Notes: a model not told the origin generated them from the sequence alone. Shown: positions 34,299 to 43,278, counted from the stretch's first letter. The stretch is 64,000 nt of DNA from Pseudoduganella violaceinigra DSM 15887 (GCF_000425385.1 NZ_AUDI01000015.1:1-64000), one strand, 5' to 3'. Numbers and translations are program-made.

Positions 34299-34542
34299 AC
34301 TATTTTTAAGGGAGAATTGAGGAGGCTGCCGGCGTAAGGGCAAGCGCAGTCTAGCCAGTCTAAAAGGCTGATTGAACGGTCTACCGCGGTCTATCCGAGA
34401 CAGGCCGAATGTCCAAATCGGTCTAAAAATTTCATTACAGTGCCGATTTCGGTCGCAAATAGACCTGACATCGAAAAAGTGCCGCCCGCTCCCTCCCCTG
34501 CGTACTTCGGATGAAAGGTAACAAAATGGCTCAACGGAGGGT
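34299..34542. other. Non-coding, AT-richer stretch with phased repeats
   Basis: This lies between the promoter of the hydrolase operon and the stop of a minus-strand membrane-protein gene. Short open frames cross it in several frames, but none has a convincing start, domain or codon pattern. The only structure I see is the set of GTCTA repeats listed separately. Confidence 0.5.
34347..34423. repeat. Five helically phased GTCTA repeats
   Basis: GTCTA begins at 34347, 34356, 34377, 34387 and 34419. The steps of 9, 21, 10 and 32 bases are close to multiples of the helical turn. Two pairs are longer direct repeats (AGTCTA twice, CGGTCTA twice). An inverted TAGAC occurs at 34460-34464. Function unknown. 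Confidence 0.45.
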
Positions 34543-35019
34543 TTATGACACTGTTGGCGCAACAGGAGCAAGCTTGCGCCATACAGCATAGAAGACCACC
34601 GCTCCGACCAAGCCGTGGAGACCGTAGTAGATAATGTTTTCTCCGTAGCTGAGCCAAGCATAAATAGTTGGGCTGCCATCAATGTACATTTCAACGTCTT
34701 TTCCATGCCAATTTTGACTCGCCGAATCGCTGGACAATGCATGGGGCCAAAAAAGCGCAGCAAGAAAGCCGCCAAGCATGAAACCAGTAAGGCCTACAGA
34801 CAACCACCCAAGGCGTGCGGACCTGCGCAGTAGAAGAAATGTGGGAATGCCAAGCACCAGAACGACGGGAGCTGAGACGAAAACGACAAGGAAGTAGATA
34901 AAGCTGATTTCGCCTATCCCCATTGGCACGGGTGACGAGAAGTAGCTCGGTGCAATGCGTAGCGCAAGGACCAGCGGTTGGACTGCAACGGCTGAGAGAA
35001 AAGCGAAGAAGATGCGCAT
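34543..35019 (-). CDS. Four-helix membrane protein, hypothetical
   Basis: 158 residues from the ATG at 35019; the frame extends upstream but the first hydrophobic helix begins at this methionine. Four membrane segments (about 4-25, 38-64, 70-92 and 132-152) with a loop at about 93-130 containing NWHGKDVEMYIDGSPTIY are visible. No family recognised. Base composition is lower in GC than the flanking operons, and there is no good Shine-Dalgarno. Confidence 0.55.
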   Translation of the reverse strand: MRIFFAFLSAVAVQPLVLALRIAPSYFSSPVPMGIGEISFIYFLVVFVSAPVVLVLGIPTFLLLRRSARLGWLSVGLTGFMLGGFLAALFWPHALSSDSASQNWHGKDVEMYIDGSPTIYAWLSYGENIIYYGLHGLVGAVVFYAVWRKLAPVAPTVS

Positions 35020-35196
35020 GGAGCTTTTATAGCGAGAATTGACAGGCGGCTCGAACGCGCAGCAAGTATGCAGTAACGACACTCGAGACAAACAAAATTC
35101 GAATCAGTTCGCATGGTTCATCGTGACGCCGACCCAGAGGCAGGATCAGCGGCCCCGTCAGGTGTCCTCTGGAATGATCGGCATTGAACATTTGGA
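35020..35196. other. Intergenic, no feature recognised
   Basis: 177 bases between two minus-strand orphan genes. No terminator, repeat or credible small ORF could be seen. Confidence 0.4.
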
Positions 35197-35667
35197 CTAT
35201 CCTCGCATTTCATCAGAAGATGCCCAGTGTCGCAGGTAGTAGTCATCGATGTATCGCTTCACCTCTTGAAATGGAATTCCCCACAAAAGATAAAGTCTGA
35301 AATTGCGGTAATCACGGAAAGCCATATTTCCGGTTTGACTAACCGCGCCCGTCTTCGCATTTATTCGGATTGGAGCGTCCATCGGTCGGCCTGCAAAGCC
35401 TTCCGAAGCAGGGATCACCCACTCATCGCTCACCAATTGGCCGGCGTCGGGGCCACCACAGCCGCTAACAAAACCCAAAAAATAGGCCCATGCGATTTGG
35501 TCAGCCTCACGTGCATCGATTCCGTCGCTCACATCAACATTTGCGAGCCTCTCCTCGAGGAACCGCCGATAGTCGGCGGCCTCCAATGTCATGAGGGCAA
35601 ACACAGAAAAGCACCCAGCTACAAGAATTGCAGAAACTGCATAGACTGTTTTTCGGATCTTCGTCAC
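35197..35667 (-). CDS. Hypothetical protein with N-terminal membrane anchor
   Basis: 156 residues from a GTG at 35667, preceded by GGGAAG at seven bases; a TTG five codons upstream would overlap that site. An N-terminal hydrophobic stretch (about 8-28, AVSAILVAGCFSVFALMTL) could be a signal anchor or lipoprotein signal. The rest is a globular domain with RINAKTGAVSQTGN and a tryptophan/tyrosine-rich C terminus (DDYYLRHWAS). No family recognised. Lies in the AT-richer islet. Confidence 0.5.
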   Translation of the reverse strand: MTKIRKTVYAVSAILVAGCFSVFALMTLEAADYRRFLEERLANVDVSDGIDAREADQIAWAYFLGFVSGCGGPDAGQLVSDEWVIPASEGFAGRPMDAPIRINAKTGAVSQTGNMAFRDYRNFRLYLLWGIPFQEVKRYIDDYYLRHWASSDEMRG

Positions 35668-35704
35668 CGCTTGACTTCCCAAAATTGTGAATTCATCGCC
35701 GTCA

Positions 35705-35848
35705 TCAGGCGTCCACCCGAGTGCGTAGTTTGGCGATTATGCCCCCAGACAGCAGCAGTATACCAAGCAGGTATGTCGTCAATGGAACCGCCCGTGGCAG
35801 GCGATATCGCAGCGTATGAGAACCCGAAATGTAGCTGTAATGGTGGCG
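35705..35848 (-). pseudogene. Possible remnant of a membrane protein C terminus
   Basis: An open frame of 47 codons ending in TGA (35705-35707) encodes LPRAVPLTTYLLGILLLSGG followed by IIAKLRTRVDA, which looks like a last membrane helix with a basic tail. There is a stop directly upstream and no usable start codon. This suggests decay or truncation, but a chance frame cannot be excluded. Confidence 0.2.
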
Positions 35849-35863
35849 TCACGAAGGCGTCAC
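35824..35863 (+). promoter_or_regulatory. Predicted Pho box (11-bp direct repeats) upstream of the TonB receptor-GDPD operon
   Basis: Seven-base units recur every 11 bases with 4-base spacers: CCGAAAT (35824), CTGTAAT (35835), GCGTCAC (35846) and GCGTCAC (35857). PhoB binds 7+4 direct repeats of CTGTCAT. CTGTAAT matches six of seven; the two GCGTCAC units share G-TCA. Ten bases after the last unit is TACCCT (35874-35879), a weak -10, exactly the spacing of PhoB-activated promoters. The phosphodiesterase in the operon fits phosphate control. Binding is inferred. Confidence 0.55.
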
Positions 35864-35926
35864 AGTTACTCCCTACCCTGCCCGTCGTTGTAGTTATCTC
35901 TAACTTGATTCGACAGGCAATTCAAA

Positions 35927-38299
35927 ATGAACAGGAATCTCTGCGCGGCTGCCGTTGCATCCGTGATCGCGTCCCTTCCCCTGCTGGCATGCGCTCAGGC
36001 CGACAACGCCGCGGCGGGCGATGCGGCAGCGGCAGCCGCAACGGCCGCCGGCCCCATCGCCACTGTGGAAATCGCCACGCACAAGACTCGCTCCGCAGTT
36101 GCCATCAACAAGGGCGACATCCAGAAAATCCTGCCGGGCATTAACCCCTTGAAGGCCCTGCAAACCCTGCCGGGCGTCAGCTTCCAGACTGCCGATCCCT
36201 GGGGGAACAACGAACAGAATCTTTCGCTGTTCGTGCATGGCTTCAACGGCCAGCAACTGGGCTACACCATGGATGGCGTACCGCTGGGCGACCAGCAATA
36301 CGGCAATTACAACGGCCTGTCGCCGCAGCGCGCCGTCACCAGCGAAAACGTCAGCAGCGTGATCCTGTCCACCGGCGCGGGCGACCTGGCGACCGCGTCG
36401 ACCAGCAATCTTGGCGGTACCATCGAAACTTTCAGCAGCGATCCGCTCGGCACGCGCAACATCGGTGCGCAGCAGACCCTGGGCAGCTACAAGACCTCGC
36501 GCACCTTCCTGCGTTACGACACCGGAACCTTCGGCGACGGCAACAGCGTCTACATCTCTGGCATGCACCAGGAGCAGCGCGCCTGGGACTTCCGCGGCCG
36601 TCAGGGCGGCGACCAGTTGAACGCCAAGCTGGTGCGCCACGGCGACAGCGGCAAGCTGACCCTGTTCTACAACTACAACGACAAGATCGAGCCGAACGAA
36701 GATGCGACTGTGCATACGGCCGGCGAGAACAGCGCGCCCTATACCCGGCCGTTCCTGTATCCGGACTTCCAGGCCGCGCAGTCCTACCTGTCGCCTACCG
36801 GCGCCACGCCAGCCGCGGAGGGCAATAACTACCGCAATTACTACAGCGACGCGCAGCGTACCGACCACCTGGCCTATGCCAAGTACGACTGGAACATCAA
36901 CGACACCACGACCTGGTCCAACCAGGCCTACTACCACAACGACCAGGGCGTTGGCGTGGTGGCCGGTCCGATCGGCGTTGCCGGCCTGCCGGCGCTGTTC
37001 GCGGTCTACTATCCGAAGCAAAACCTGAAACAGGTGTTCGGCAATTCCGGTTATGCGACCCGCACCACTGAATACAAGATCAGGCGCGGCGGCTTGCTGT
37101 CCACCTTGCGCAAGGAGCTGGGCGACCACCAGTTGCAAGCCGGCCTGTGGTTCGAGCGCAATCGCTCTTCCGCTTACCGCCGCTGGTATGCGCTGGATGT
37201 GAACAATCCCTCCACCCCGTACGAGCGCCCCACCGCCCCGCTGATCACCCAGTACGGCAGCGAAATCGACAACAAGGTGGTGCAGCTGCACGCGCAGGAT
37301 GAATGGCGTGTGCGCCCCGATCTGACGCTGCAAGCCGGCTTCAAGTCCAGCCTGCAGTTCGCCACCGGCGACTTCCCGGTGCAGCCGCTGAAGGGCGCCA
37401 TTTCGGGCGGCTCGACTGCGCTGCCGGTCGGCAGCATCGACACCAAAAAGTGGTTCCTGCCGCAGTTCGGCGGACGCTGGGACATCGATGCGCAAGACCA
37501 GGCCTTCTTCAACGTGCAGAAAAACATGCGCCAGTTCGTGACCTACGGCGGGGGCGGCGTGTCGCCCTGGAGCTTGTCGAACCAGGGCGCCTTCGACCTG
37601 TTCAAGGCCAACGCCAAGCCGGAAACTTCCGTCACGTATGAAGCGGGCGTGCGCAGCAGCCATGCGCTGAACTGGGGCCCGGTGACCGCCTTCGACAGCC
37701 AGGTCAACGTCTACCACGTGGACTTCCACGACCGCCTGCTGCAAATCAGCCCGACGCCTGTGATTACCTCCATCATCGGCGGCAACCTGGCCGTACTGTC
37801 CAATGTGGGCGATGTGCGCACCAACGGTATCGACCTGTCCGGCACCATCCACTTCGGCCGCACTTTCTCCTTCTACGACGCGGTTTCCTACAACCGCTCG
37901 AAGTACGAAGACAACTATGCCAGCGGCACTTCAATCGTACCGACCAAGGGCAAGGCGGTTCCTGGCAGCCCGGAATGGATGAACAAATTCGTCGCCACCC
38001 TGAACCTGGCCGAGACCGAGTTCCAGCTGATCGGCGACTACGTGGGCAAGCGCCACGCCACTTACACCAACGACCTGTCCGTGAAAAGCTACTTCCTGAT
38101 GAGCCTTGGCGTATCGGGCAAGCTGCCGTTCCTGAACACCAGCTGGCTGAAAAACGCACGCTATCGCATGAATGTGAGCAACCTGGCTGACAAAAAGGGC
38201 GACCTGCAAGTGGTGGTGGGCGCGGCTACGGCTACCTACAACACGTATCCGATCGCGCCGCGCCAGGGCTTCATCACTATCTCGGCCGACTTCCAGTGA
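35927..38299 (+). CDS. TonB-dependent outer-membrane receptor
   Basis: 790 residues. A signal peptide (cut near ACAQA) is followed by a TonB-box-like ATVEIATHK and a plug domain (about 60-190, with NPLKALQTLPGVSF, GYTMDGVPLGDQ and GGTIETFSSDPLG). A 22-strand-type barrel follows, ending in the aromatic-terminated ITISADFQ. There is no N-terminal signalling extension, so it is a transport receptor rather than a transducer. The following gene, overlapping by four bases, is a phosphodiesterase, so a phosphorus-containing ligand is likely. Substrate inferred from context only. Confidence 0.92.
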   Translation: MNRNLCAAAVASVIASLPLLACAQADNAAAGDAAAAAATAAGPIATVEIATHKTRSAVAINKGDIQKILPGINPLKALQTLPGVSFQTADPWGNNEQNLSLFVHGFNGQQLGYTMDGVPLGDQQYGNYNGLSPQRAVTSENVSSVILSTGAGDLATASTSNLGGTIETFSSDPLGTRNIGAQQTLGSYKTSRTFLRYDTGTFGDGNSVYISGMHQEQRAWDFRGRQGGDQLNAKLVRHGDSGKLTLFYNYNDKIEPNEDATVHTAGENSAPYTRPFLYPDFQAAQSYLSPTGATPAAEGNNYRNYYSDAQRTDHLAYAKYDWNINDTTTWSNQAYYHNDQGVGVVAGPIGVAGLPALFAVYYPKQNLKQVFGNSGYATRTTEYKIRRGGLLSTLRKELGDHQLQAGLWFERNRSSAYRRWYALDVNNPSTPYERPTAPLITQYGSEIDNKVVQLHAQDEWRVRPDLTLQAGFKSSLQFATGDFPVQPLKGAISGGSTALPVGSIDTKKWFLPQFGGRWDIDAQDQAFFNVQKNMRQFVTYGGGGVSPWSLSNQGAFDLFKANAKPETSVTYEAGVRSSHALNWGPVTAFDSQVNVYHVDFHDRLLQISPTPVITSIIGGNLAVLSNVGDVRTNGIDLSGTIHFGRTFSFYDAVSYNRSKYEDNYASGTSIVPTKGKAVPGSPEWMNKFVATLNLAETEFQLIGDYVGKRHATYTNDLSVKSYFLMSLGVSGKLPFLNTSWLKNARYRMNVSNLADKKGDLQVVVGAATATYNTYPIAPRQGFITISADFQ

Positions 38300-39417
38300 A
38301 CGCGCGCTACCTGTCGCGGCGCGGTTTCATCGGCGGACTGGCTGCCACGGCGGGCGCGCTGGCGCTCGCACCGGCAGCCATGGGGTCGGCAGCGGCAACT
38401 CCGCGCCCGACGCTGTTTGCCCACCGCGGCGCCAGCGCGCTGTGCCCGGAACATACGCTGGCGGCCTATGCCAGGGCGATTGCCGATGGGGCGGACTATA
38501 TCGAGCCCGACTTGGTCTGCACCAGGGATGGCGTGCTGGTGGCGCGCCACGAAGCCAATCTGAGCGAAACGACGGACGTCGCCAGGCGTTCCGAATTCGC
38601 CGGCCGCCGCACGCGCAAGACCATCGACGGCGCAAGCCATGAAGGATGGTTCGTCGACGACTTCACGCTGGCCGAACTGAAGACACTGCGTGCCATCGAA
38701 CGGATTCCTGCCGACCGTCCGGGCAGCGCACAGTACGACGGCATGTTCCAGGTGCTGACGTTCGAGGAGATCATCGATTTCACCGCCGCCACGTCGGCCA
38801 CCACGGGCAAGCTGATTGGCCTGATCCCTGAACTGAAGAGCTCCACCTATTTCGCCAGCGTCGGCCTGCCGCTGGAGGACCGCTTTATCGCCACACTGGC
38901 GGCGCATGACTACACGCGCCGGGCGCCGCTCGAAATCCAGTCCTTCGAAATCGCGAACCTGAAGTATCTGCGCGAGAAACTGGGCAAGCGCGCCAATTGC
39001 CGCCTGATGCAGCTGGTGGGGCTCGGCGACATCCGTCCGCGCGATGTGGTGGCGGCGGGCGGCAGCCTGACATATGGCCAGATGTGCACGCCGGCCGGGC
39101 TGAGCGAGATCGCGCGATACGCGGATGTGGTGGCGCCGCCGACGCGCGGCGTCATCCCGCTCAACAAGGATGGCTTCCTCGCCGAGCCCCTGCCCATCGT
39201 GGCCGACGCCCACGCGGCGGGCCTGCGTCTGGAAACCTGGACCTTCCGCCCCGAGAACCGCTTCCTCGCCGCCGACTTCCGCAACGGCGACGGCGAACGC
39301 GCCCGCAACGAAGCCGGTTCCATCGCGGAAATCAGGCGCTACCTGGCCACGGGCCTGGATGGCTTCTTCACGGATGATCCGGCGCTGGGACGAGCCGCGC
39401 TGGACATGTCTAAATGA
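38296..39417 (+). CDS. glpQ: Tat-exported glycerophosphodiester phosphodiesterase
   Basis: 373 residues starting at a GTG inside the receptor stop (GTGA), so translation is coupled. The N terminus LSRRGFIGG is a twin-arginine signal. The GDPD site is complete: HRGA (about 44-47), the acidic YIEPDLVCTRDG metal ligands (about 73-84), the second histidine in VARHE, and IPELKS. The mature enzyme would release sn-glycerol 3-phosphate from deacylated phospholipids in the periplasm. It is of the longer GlpQ-type rather than the short cytoplasmic UgpQ. The stop overlaps the paoC-like stop by eight bases. Confidence 0.9.
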   Translation: MNARYLSRRGFIGGLAATAGALALAPAAMGSAAATPRPTLFAHRGASALCPEHTLAAYARAIADGADYIEPDLVCTRDGVLVARHEANLSETTDVARRSEFAGRRTRKTIDGASHEGWFVDDFTLAELKTLRAIERIPADRPGSAQYDGMFQVLTFEEIIDFTAATSATTGKLIGLIPELKSSTYFASVGLPLEDRFIATLAAHDYTRRAPLEIQSFEIANLKYLREKLGKRANCRLMQLVGLGDIRPRDVVAAGGSLTYGQMCTPAGLSEIARYADVVAPPTRGVIPLNKDGFLAEPLPIVADAHAAGLRLETWTFRPENRFLAADFRNGDGERARNEAGSIAEIRRYLATGLDGFFTDDPALGRAALDMSK

Positions 39418-41620
39418 GTTTGTCCAGGGTCAGCGGCAGGTCGCGCACGCGCTTGCCGGTGGCGTGATACACGGCGTTGGCCACCGCCGCGGCCACACCC
39501 ACGATGCCGATTTCGCCGATGCCGCGCGCACCCAGCTCGTTGAAACGCGTGTCGTTGCCAGGCAGCGCCACCACGTCGATGTCGCCCACATCGGCATTCA
39601 CCGGTACGTGGTAATCGGCCAGGTTGGCGTTGGCGGCGCGGCCATAGCGCCAGTCCATCTCCGTTTTCTCCATCAGAGCCATGCCCAGCCCCCACACGAT
39701 GCCGCCAATGAACTGGCTGCGCGCCGTCTTCGCGTTCAGGATCGTGCCCACGTCGTAGCAGGCGACAACGCGCGGGACGCGCACCGTGCCAAGGTCGGGA
39801 TCCACCTGCACTTCCACGAATACCGCGCCGAAGGAATGCATGGAATACTGTTTTTTCTCTTCACCCGGCCCGGCCTCGGCGTCACCGTTCACAGCCTGGC
39901 CGCCGTTGCGCCCGATGACCGCCGCCATCGGCTCGGCGCGCGCCGGCATGGACCGCAGCCGCAGCCAGCCGTCCGCCGCCTCGATTTCCGAAGCATTGAA
40001 ACCGAATAGCGGCGACGCCCGGTCGGCCACCGCCAAGGCCAACAGCTTGTCGCGCGCCGCCGTGCAGGCGCGGTGCACCGCCGGGCCGACGCTGGCGGCC
40101 GTCATCGAGCCGCCCGACACGGGGGCTTCCGGCATATCGGAATCGCCCAGCTCGAAGCGCACTTTGTCCAGCGGCAGGCCGAGCGCATCGGCCGCTATCT
40201 GGGTCATGATGGTGTAGGTGCCGGTGCCGATGTCCTGCGAACCGCAGCGCACCAGCGCCGTACCGTCCGGCGCGATGCTGGCCCAGGCCTTGGCCGGCAT
40301 GCGGTTGGCCGGGTAGGTCGCGGTGGCCATGCCCCAGCCGACCAGCATGCGGCCGGCCGTCATCGAGCGCGGCGTTGAGGTGCGCTTCGCCCAGCCGAAG
40401 CGCTCGGCGGCCACTTTGTAGCACTCGCGCAGCTGCTTGGACGAGAAGGGAATGTGCTTTTCCGGATCCTCTTCGGCGTAGTTCTGCAGCCGGAGGGCCA
40501 CCGGGTCCATGTCCAGCGCGTAGGCCATTTCATCGATCGCGCATTCCAGCGCGAAGCTGCCGCTCGCTTCCCCGGGCGCCCGCATATAGGTCGGCACACC
40601 GACATTCAGCGTTGCCAGCTGCTGCGTGGTCTGCAGGCTGTCGCTGGCGTACAGGATGCGCGTCGGCGCGCTGCAGGGCTCGGTGAAATCGTCCTGCACC
40701 GATGTATGCGAAATCGTGTCGTGCGCCACCGCCAGCAGATGTCCCTCGGCGCTGGCACCCACGCGGAAACGCTGCTCCGTCATCGGCCTGGCGCCGACCT
40801 GGGCAAACATCTGCGGGCGTTCCAGCGCGAGCTTGACGGGGCGGCCGGCCATGCGCGCCGCCATGGCGGCCAGCACCACGTGCGACCACATATTGCCTTT
40901 GCAGCCGAAGCCGCCGCCCACATAGGGCGACACCACCCGGACCTTCTCCGCCGGGATGCCGAGCGCGCGGGCGGCATGCTTCTTCACGCCGGACACGTAT
41001 TGCGTGGCATCGTACAGCGTCAACTGGTCGCCTTCCCAAGCCGCGATGGTGGCGTGCGGCTCCATCGGGTTATGGTTTTCGACCGGCGTCGTGTACAGCA
41101 CGTCGATGCGCCGCGCCGACTGCGACAGGCCCGCTTGCACATTGCCGCGCTGCGTCTGCATGGGGCGGTCGGGCTGCTCCTTCGGCTTGCGCAACTTGCG
41201 CTTGGCCGCCTGGAAGTCCAGCAACGCCGGCTGCGGCGCGTAGTGCACCTTGACGGCGCGCGCCGCATCCTGGGCTTGCTCCAGCGTTTCCGCCACCACG
41301 ACGGCGATGGGCTGGCCGTTGTAGTTGACTGCATCGTCCTGCAGCAGGTTCAGTTTCGGCGGCGGCGGTTTCTGCGCTTCCCCGCCCGGCTTTTCGCGCG
41401 GCAGGCGCGGCGCGTTCCGGTGCGTCATGACCGCCAACACGCCGCGCATCTGCTGCGCGCGCGCCGTGTCGATGGCGCTGAGGCGGCCGTTGGGAATGGT
41501 GCTGAGCACCAGCACGGCGTGCGCCAGGCGCGGCAGGGCATGCTCGGCGGCGAAGGTGGCGCTACCGGTGACCTTGGCGCGGCCATCGGTGCGGGGAATC
41601 GCTTGTCCGACCTGTTTCAT
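39410..41620 (-). CDS. paoC: Molybdenum-cofactor subunit of a PaoABC-type aldehyde oxidoreductase
   Basis: 736 residues of the xanthine dehydrogenase large-subunit family, closest in plan to PaoC/YagR. Cofactor-binding segments are visible: GGGFGCKG, RAPGEASGSFALECAIDE and GSQDIGTGTYT. The catalytic glutamate lies near the C terminus in GARGIGEIG. The frame extends beyond the chosen ATG (41620), but that start overlaps the preceding gene's stop as ATGA. It should oxidise aldehydes to acids, probably in the periplasm with the exported small subunit. Confidence 0.9.
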   Translation of the reverse strand: MKQVGQAIPRTDGRAKVTGSATFAAEHALPRLAHAVLVLSTIPNGRLSAIDTARAQQMRGVLAVMTHRNAPRLPREKPGGEAQKPPPPKLNLLQDDAVNYNGQPIAVVVAETLEQAQDAARAVKVHYAPQPALLDFQAAKRKLRKPKEQPDRPMQTQRGNVQAGLSQSARRIDVLYTTPVENHNPMEPHATIAAWEGDQLTLYDATQYVSGVKKHAARALGIPAEKVRVVSPYVGGGFGCKGNMWSHVVLAAMAARMAGRPVKLALERPQMFAQVGARPMTEQRFRVGASAEGHLLAVAHDTISHTSVQDDFTEPCSAPTRILYASDSLQTTQQLATLNVGVPTYMRAPGEASGSFALECAIDEMAYALDMDPVALRLQNYAEEDPEKHIPFSSKQLRECYKVAAERFGWAKRTSTPRSMTAGRMLVGWGMATATYPANRMPAKAWASIAPDGTALVRCGSQDIGTGTYTIMTQIAADALGLPLDKVRFELGDSDMPEAPVSGGSMTAASVGPAVHRACTAARDKLLALAVADRASPLFGFNASEIEAADGWLRLRSMPARAEPMAAVIGRNGGQAVNGDAEAGPGEEKKQYSMHSFGAVFVEVQVDPDLGTVRVPRVVACYDVGTILNAKTARSQFIGGIVWGLGMALMEKTEMDWRYGRAANANLADYHVPVNADVGDIDVVALPGNDTRFNELGARGIGEIGIVGVAAAVANAVYHATGKRVRDLPLTLDKLI

Positions 41621-42603
41621 ACGCCCTCCCCGGCGATGCGCAAGGCGCGCACGATGGCGCGCTGCGCCAGTTCGACCTTGAAGCGGTTGCCGTCCAGCGG
41701 CTGGGCGCCTTCGAGCAGGCTCCGGGCGGCAGCGCGGCATTGCTCGTCATCGAGCTGGCGGCCTTGCAGCAGCAGTTCCGCGGCGCGGCGGCGCCACGGC
41801 TTATGCGCGACGCCGCCCAAGGCGATGCGCGCCTCCCTGACCGTTGCGCCATCCATCTCCAGTGCGGCGGCCACCGACACCAGCGCAAAGGCATAGCTGG
41901 CGCGGTCGCGCAGCTTGAGGTAGTGGCTATGGCGCGCCATGCGCGACGGCGGCAGATCGATGGCGACGATCAGCTCCCCCGGCTGCAGCACCGTATCGTA
42001 CTGCGGCGTGTCGCCGGGCAGTCGGTGGAAGTCGCCTATCGCGACGGTCCGCTCACCTTGCGCACCACGCAGCAGCACCAACGCATCCAATGCGGCCAGC
42101 GCCACGCTCATGTCCGATGGATTGACCGCCACGCAGGCCGGGCTGGCGCCCAGGATGGCATGCATGCGCTGGTAGCCCTGGCGGGCATCGCAGCCGGAGC
42201 CGGGCGCGCGCTTGTTGCAGTGGCTGAACGCGGTGTCGGTGAAATAGGGACAGCGGGTGCGCTGCATCAGGTTGCCGCCCATGGTCGCCATATTGCGCAA
42301 TTGGGCCGATGCGCCGGACAATATGGCCTGCGACAGCAAGGGATAGCGCTCGCGCACCAGCCCGTGGCGTGCGGCATCGGCGTTGCGCACGGTGGCACCG
42401 ATGCGCAGGCCGCCGCCGGGCAGTTCTTCGATATGGCCGAGGCCTGCGTCATTGATATCGACCAGCTGCAAGGGATGTTCGACATCGCCCTTCATCAGAT
42501 CGAGCAGGTTGGTGCCGCCGCCGATGAAGCGTGCGCCGTCCTGCTGCGCCAGGCGCACGGCATCCGCCGCATCGCGCGCCCGTTCGTAGAAGATCGATTG
42601 CAT
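41617..42603 (-). CDS. paoB: FAD-binding subunit of the aldehyde oxidoreductase (PaoB-like)
   Basis: 328 residues. FIGGGTNLLDLMK and ATMGGNLMQRTRCPYF are the FAD-binding motifs of this family. The insertion with cysteines in RTRCPYF, SHCNKR and GSGCDA is the additional [4Fe-4S] cluster known from E. coli PaoB and absent from ordinary xanthine dehydrogenases. This supports the Pao subgroup. Overlaps paoC by four bases; starts nine bases after paoA. Confidence 0.9.
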   Translation of the reverse strand: MQSIFYERARDAADAVRLAQQDGARFIGGGTNLLDLMKGDVEHPLQLVDINDAGLGHIEELPGGGLRIGATVRNADAARHGLVRERYPLLSQAILSGASAQLRNMATMGGNLMQRTRCPYFTDTAFSHCNKRAPGSGCDARQGYQRMHAILGASPACVAVNPSDMSVALAALDALVLLRGAQGERTVAIGDFHRLPGDTPQYDTVLQPGELIVAIDLPPSRMARHSHYLKLRDRASYAFALVSVAAALEMDGATVREARIALGGVAHKPWRRRAAELLLQGRQLDDEQCRAAARSLLEGAQPLDGNRFKVELAQRAIVRALRIAGEGV

Positions 42604-42612
42604 GGCATTCCC

Positions 42613-43200
42613 CTAGCCGCGCCGCAGCGCCACCGCGCGGATGGCGGCCACGATATGGGGATAGGCGCCGCAGCGACAAAGATTGCCACTCATGCGCTCG
42701 CGGATTTCCGCATCGCTCAGGCCCGCGCCGTCGGCGCGCATTTCCTCCAGCAAGGCCGTTGCCGAGCAAATCTGGCCCGGCGTGCAGTAGCCGCACTGGA
42801 AGGCGTCATGCTCGAGGAAGGCCTGCTGCAGGGGCGCCAGTTCCCCGTCCTGTGCCAGGCCTTCGATGGTGGTGATGCGCTGTCCCTCGTGCATCACGGC
42901 CAGCGTCAGGCAGGCATTGATGCGGCGGCCGTCCGCCAGCACGGTGCAGGCGCCGCACTGGCCCCGGTCGCAGCCTTTCTTGGTGCCGCTCAGGCCAATA
43001 TGCTCGCGCAGCGCATCGAGCAGCGTGACGCGCGGCTCCAGCGACAACTGGTAGTCGCGGCCATTGATGTGGAGATGGACCGGGCGCGGCGGCGCCGCCA
43101 CAGCCTCGCGCACCGGCGCGGCTGCCGCCGTGGCGGCCGGGACTTGCGTGGCGCCGACAACGGCGAGTGCGGATTGCAGGAAACTTCGGCGGTCAGGCAT
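42613..43200 (-). CDS. paoA: [2Fe-2S] subunit of the aldehyde oxidoreductase (PaoA-like), Tat signal
   Basis: 195 residues from the ATG at 43200 with GGGAGC upstream. The N terminus DRRSFLQS is a twin-arginine signal, giving periplasmic export of the folded complex. Two iron-sulphur domains are seen: CDRGQCGACTV with a later cysteine (about 85-110), and CGYCTPGQIC with NLCRCGAYP (about 135-180). First gene of paoABC. No PaoD/XdhC-type maturation gene is adjacent. Confidence 0.9.
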   Translation of the reverse strand: MPDRRSFLQSALAVVGATQVPAATAAAAPVREAVAAPPRPVHLHINGRDYQLSLEPRVTLLDALREHIGLSGTKKGCDRGQCGACTVLADGRRINACLTLAVMHEGQRITTIEGLAQDGELAPLQQAFLEHDAFQCGYCTPGQICSATALLEEMRADGAGLSDAEIRERMSGNLCRCGAYPHIVAAIRAVALRRG

Positions 43201-43278
43201 CGTTCGCTCCCGAAAAGGCTGCGCCAACGATGGTGCCCTGCCCTGCGCCGGCCTTCCGTTAGCCCGCGCACACAAGCC

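Noticed and set aside
34284..34775. Minus-strand frames of 88-163 codons across the GTCTA repeats
   Set aside because: No plausible start, domain or codon bias, and they overlap the better-supported membrane-protein frame.
35900..37852. A 650-codon minus-strand frame
   Set aside because: Shadow of the TonB receptor gene; no domain or start site.
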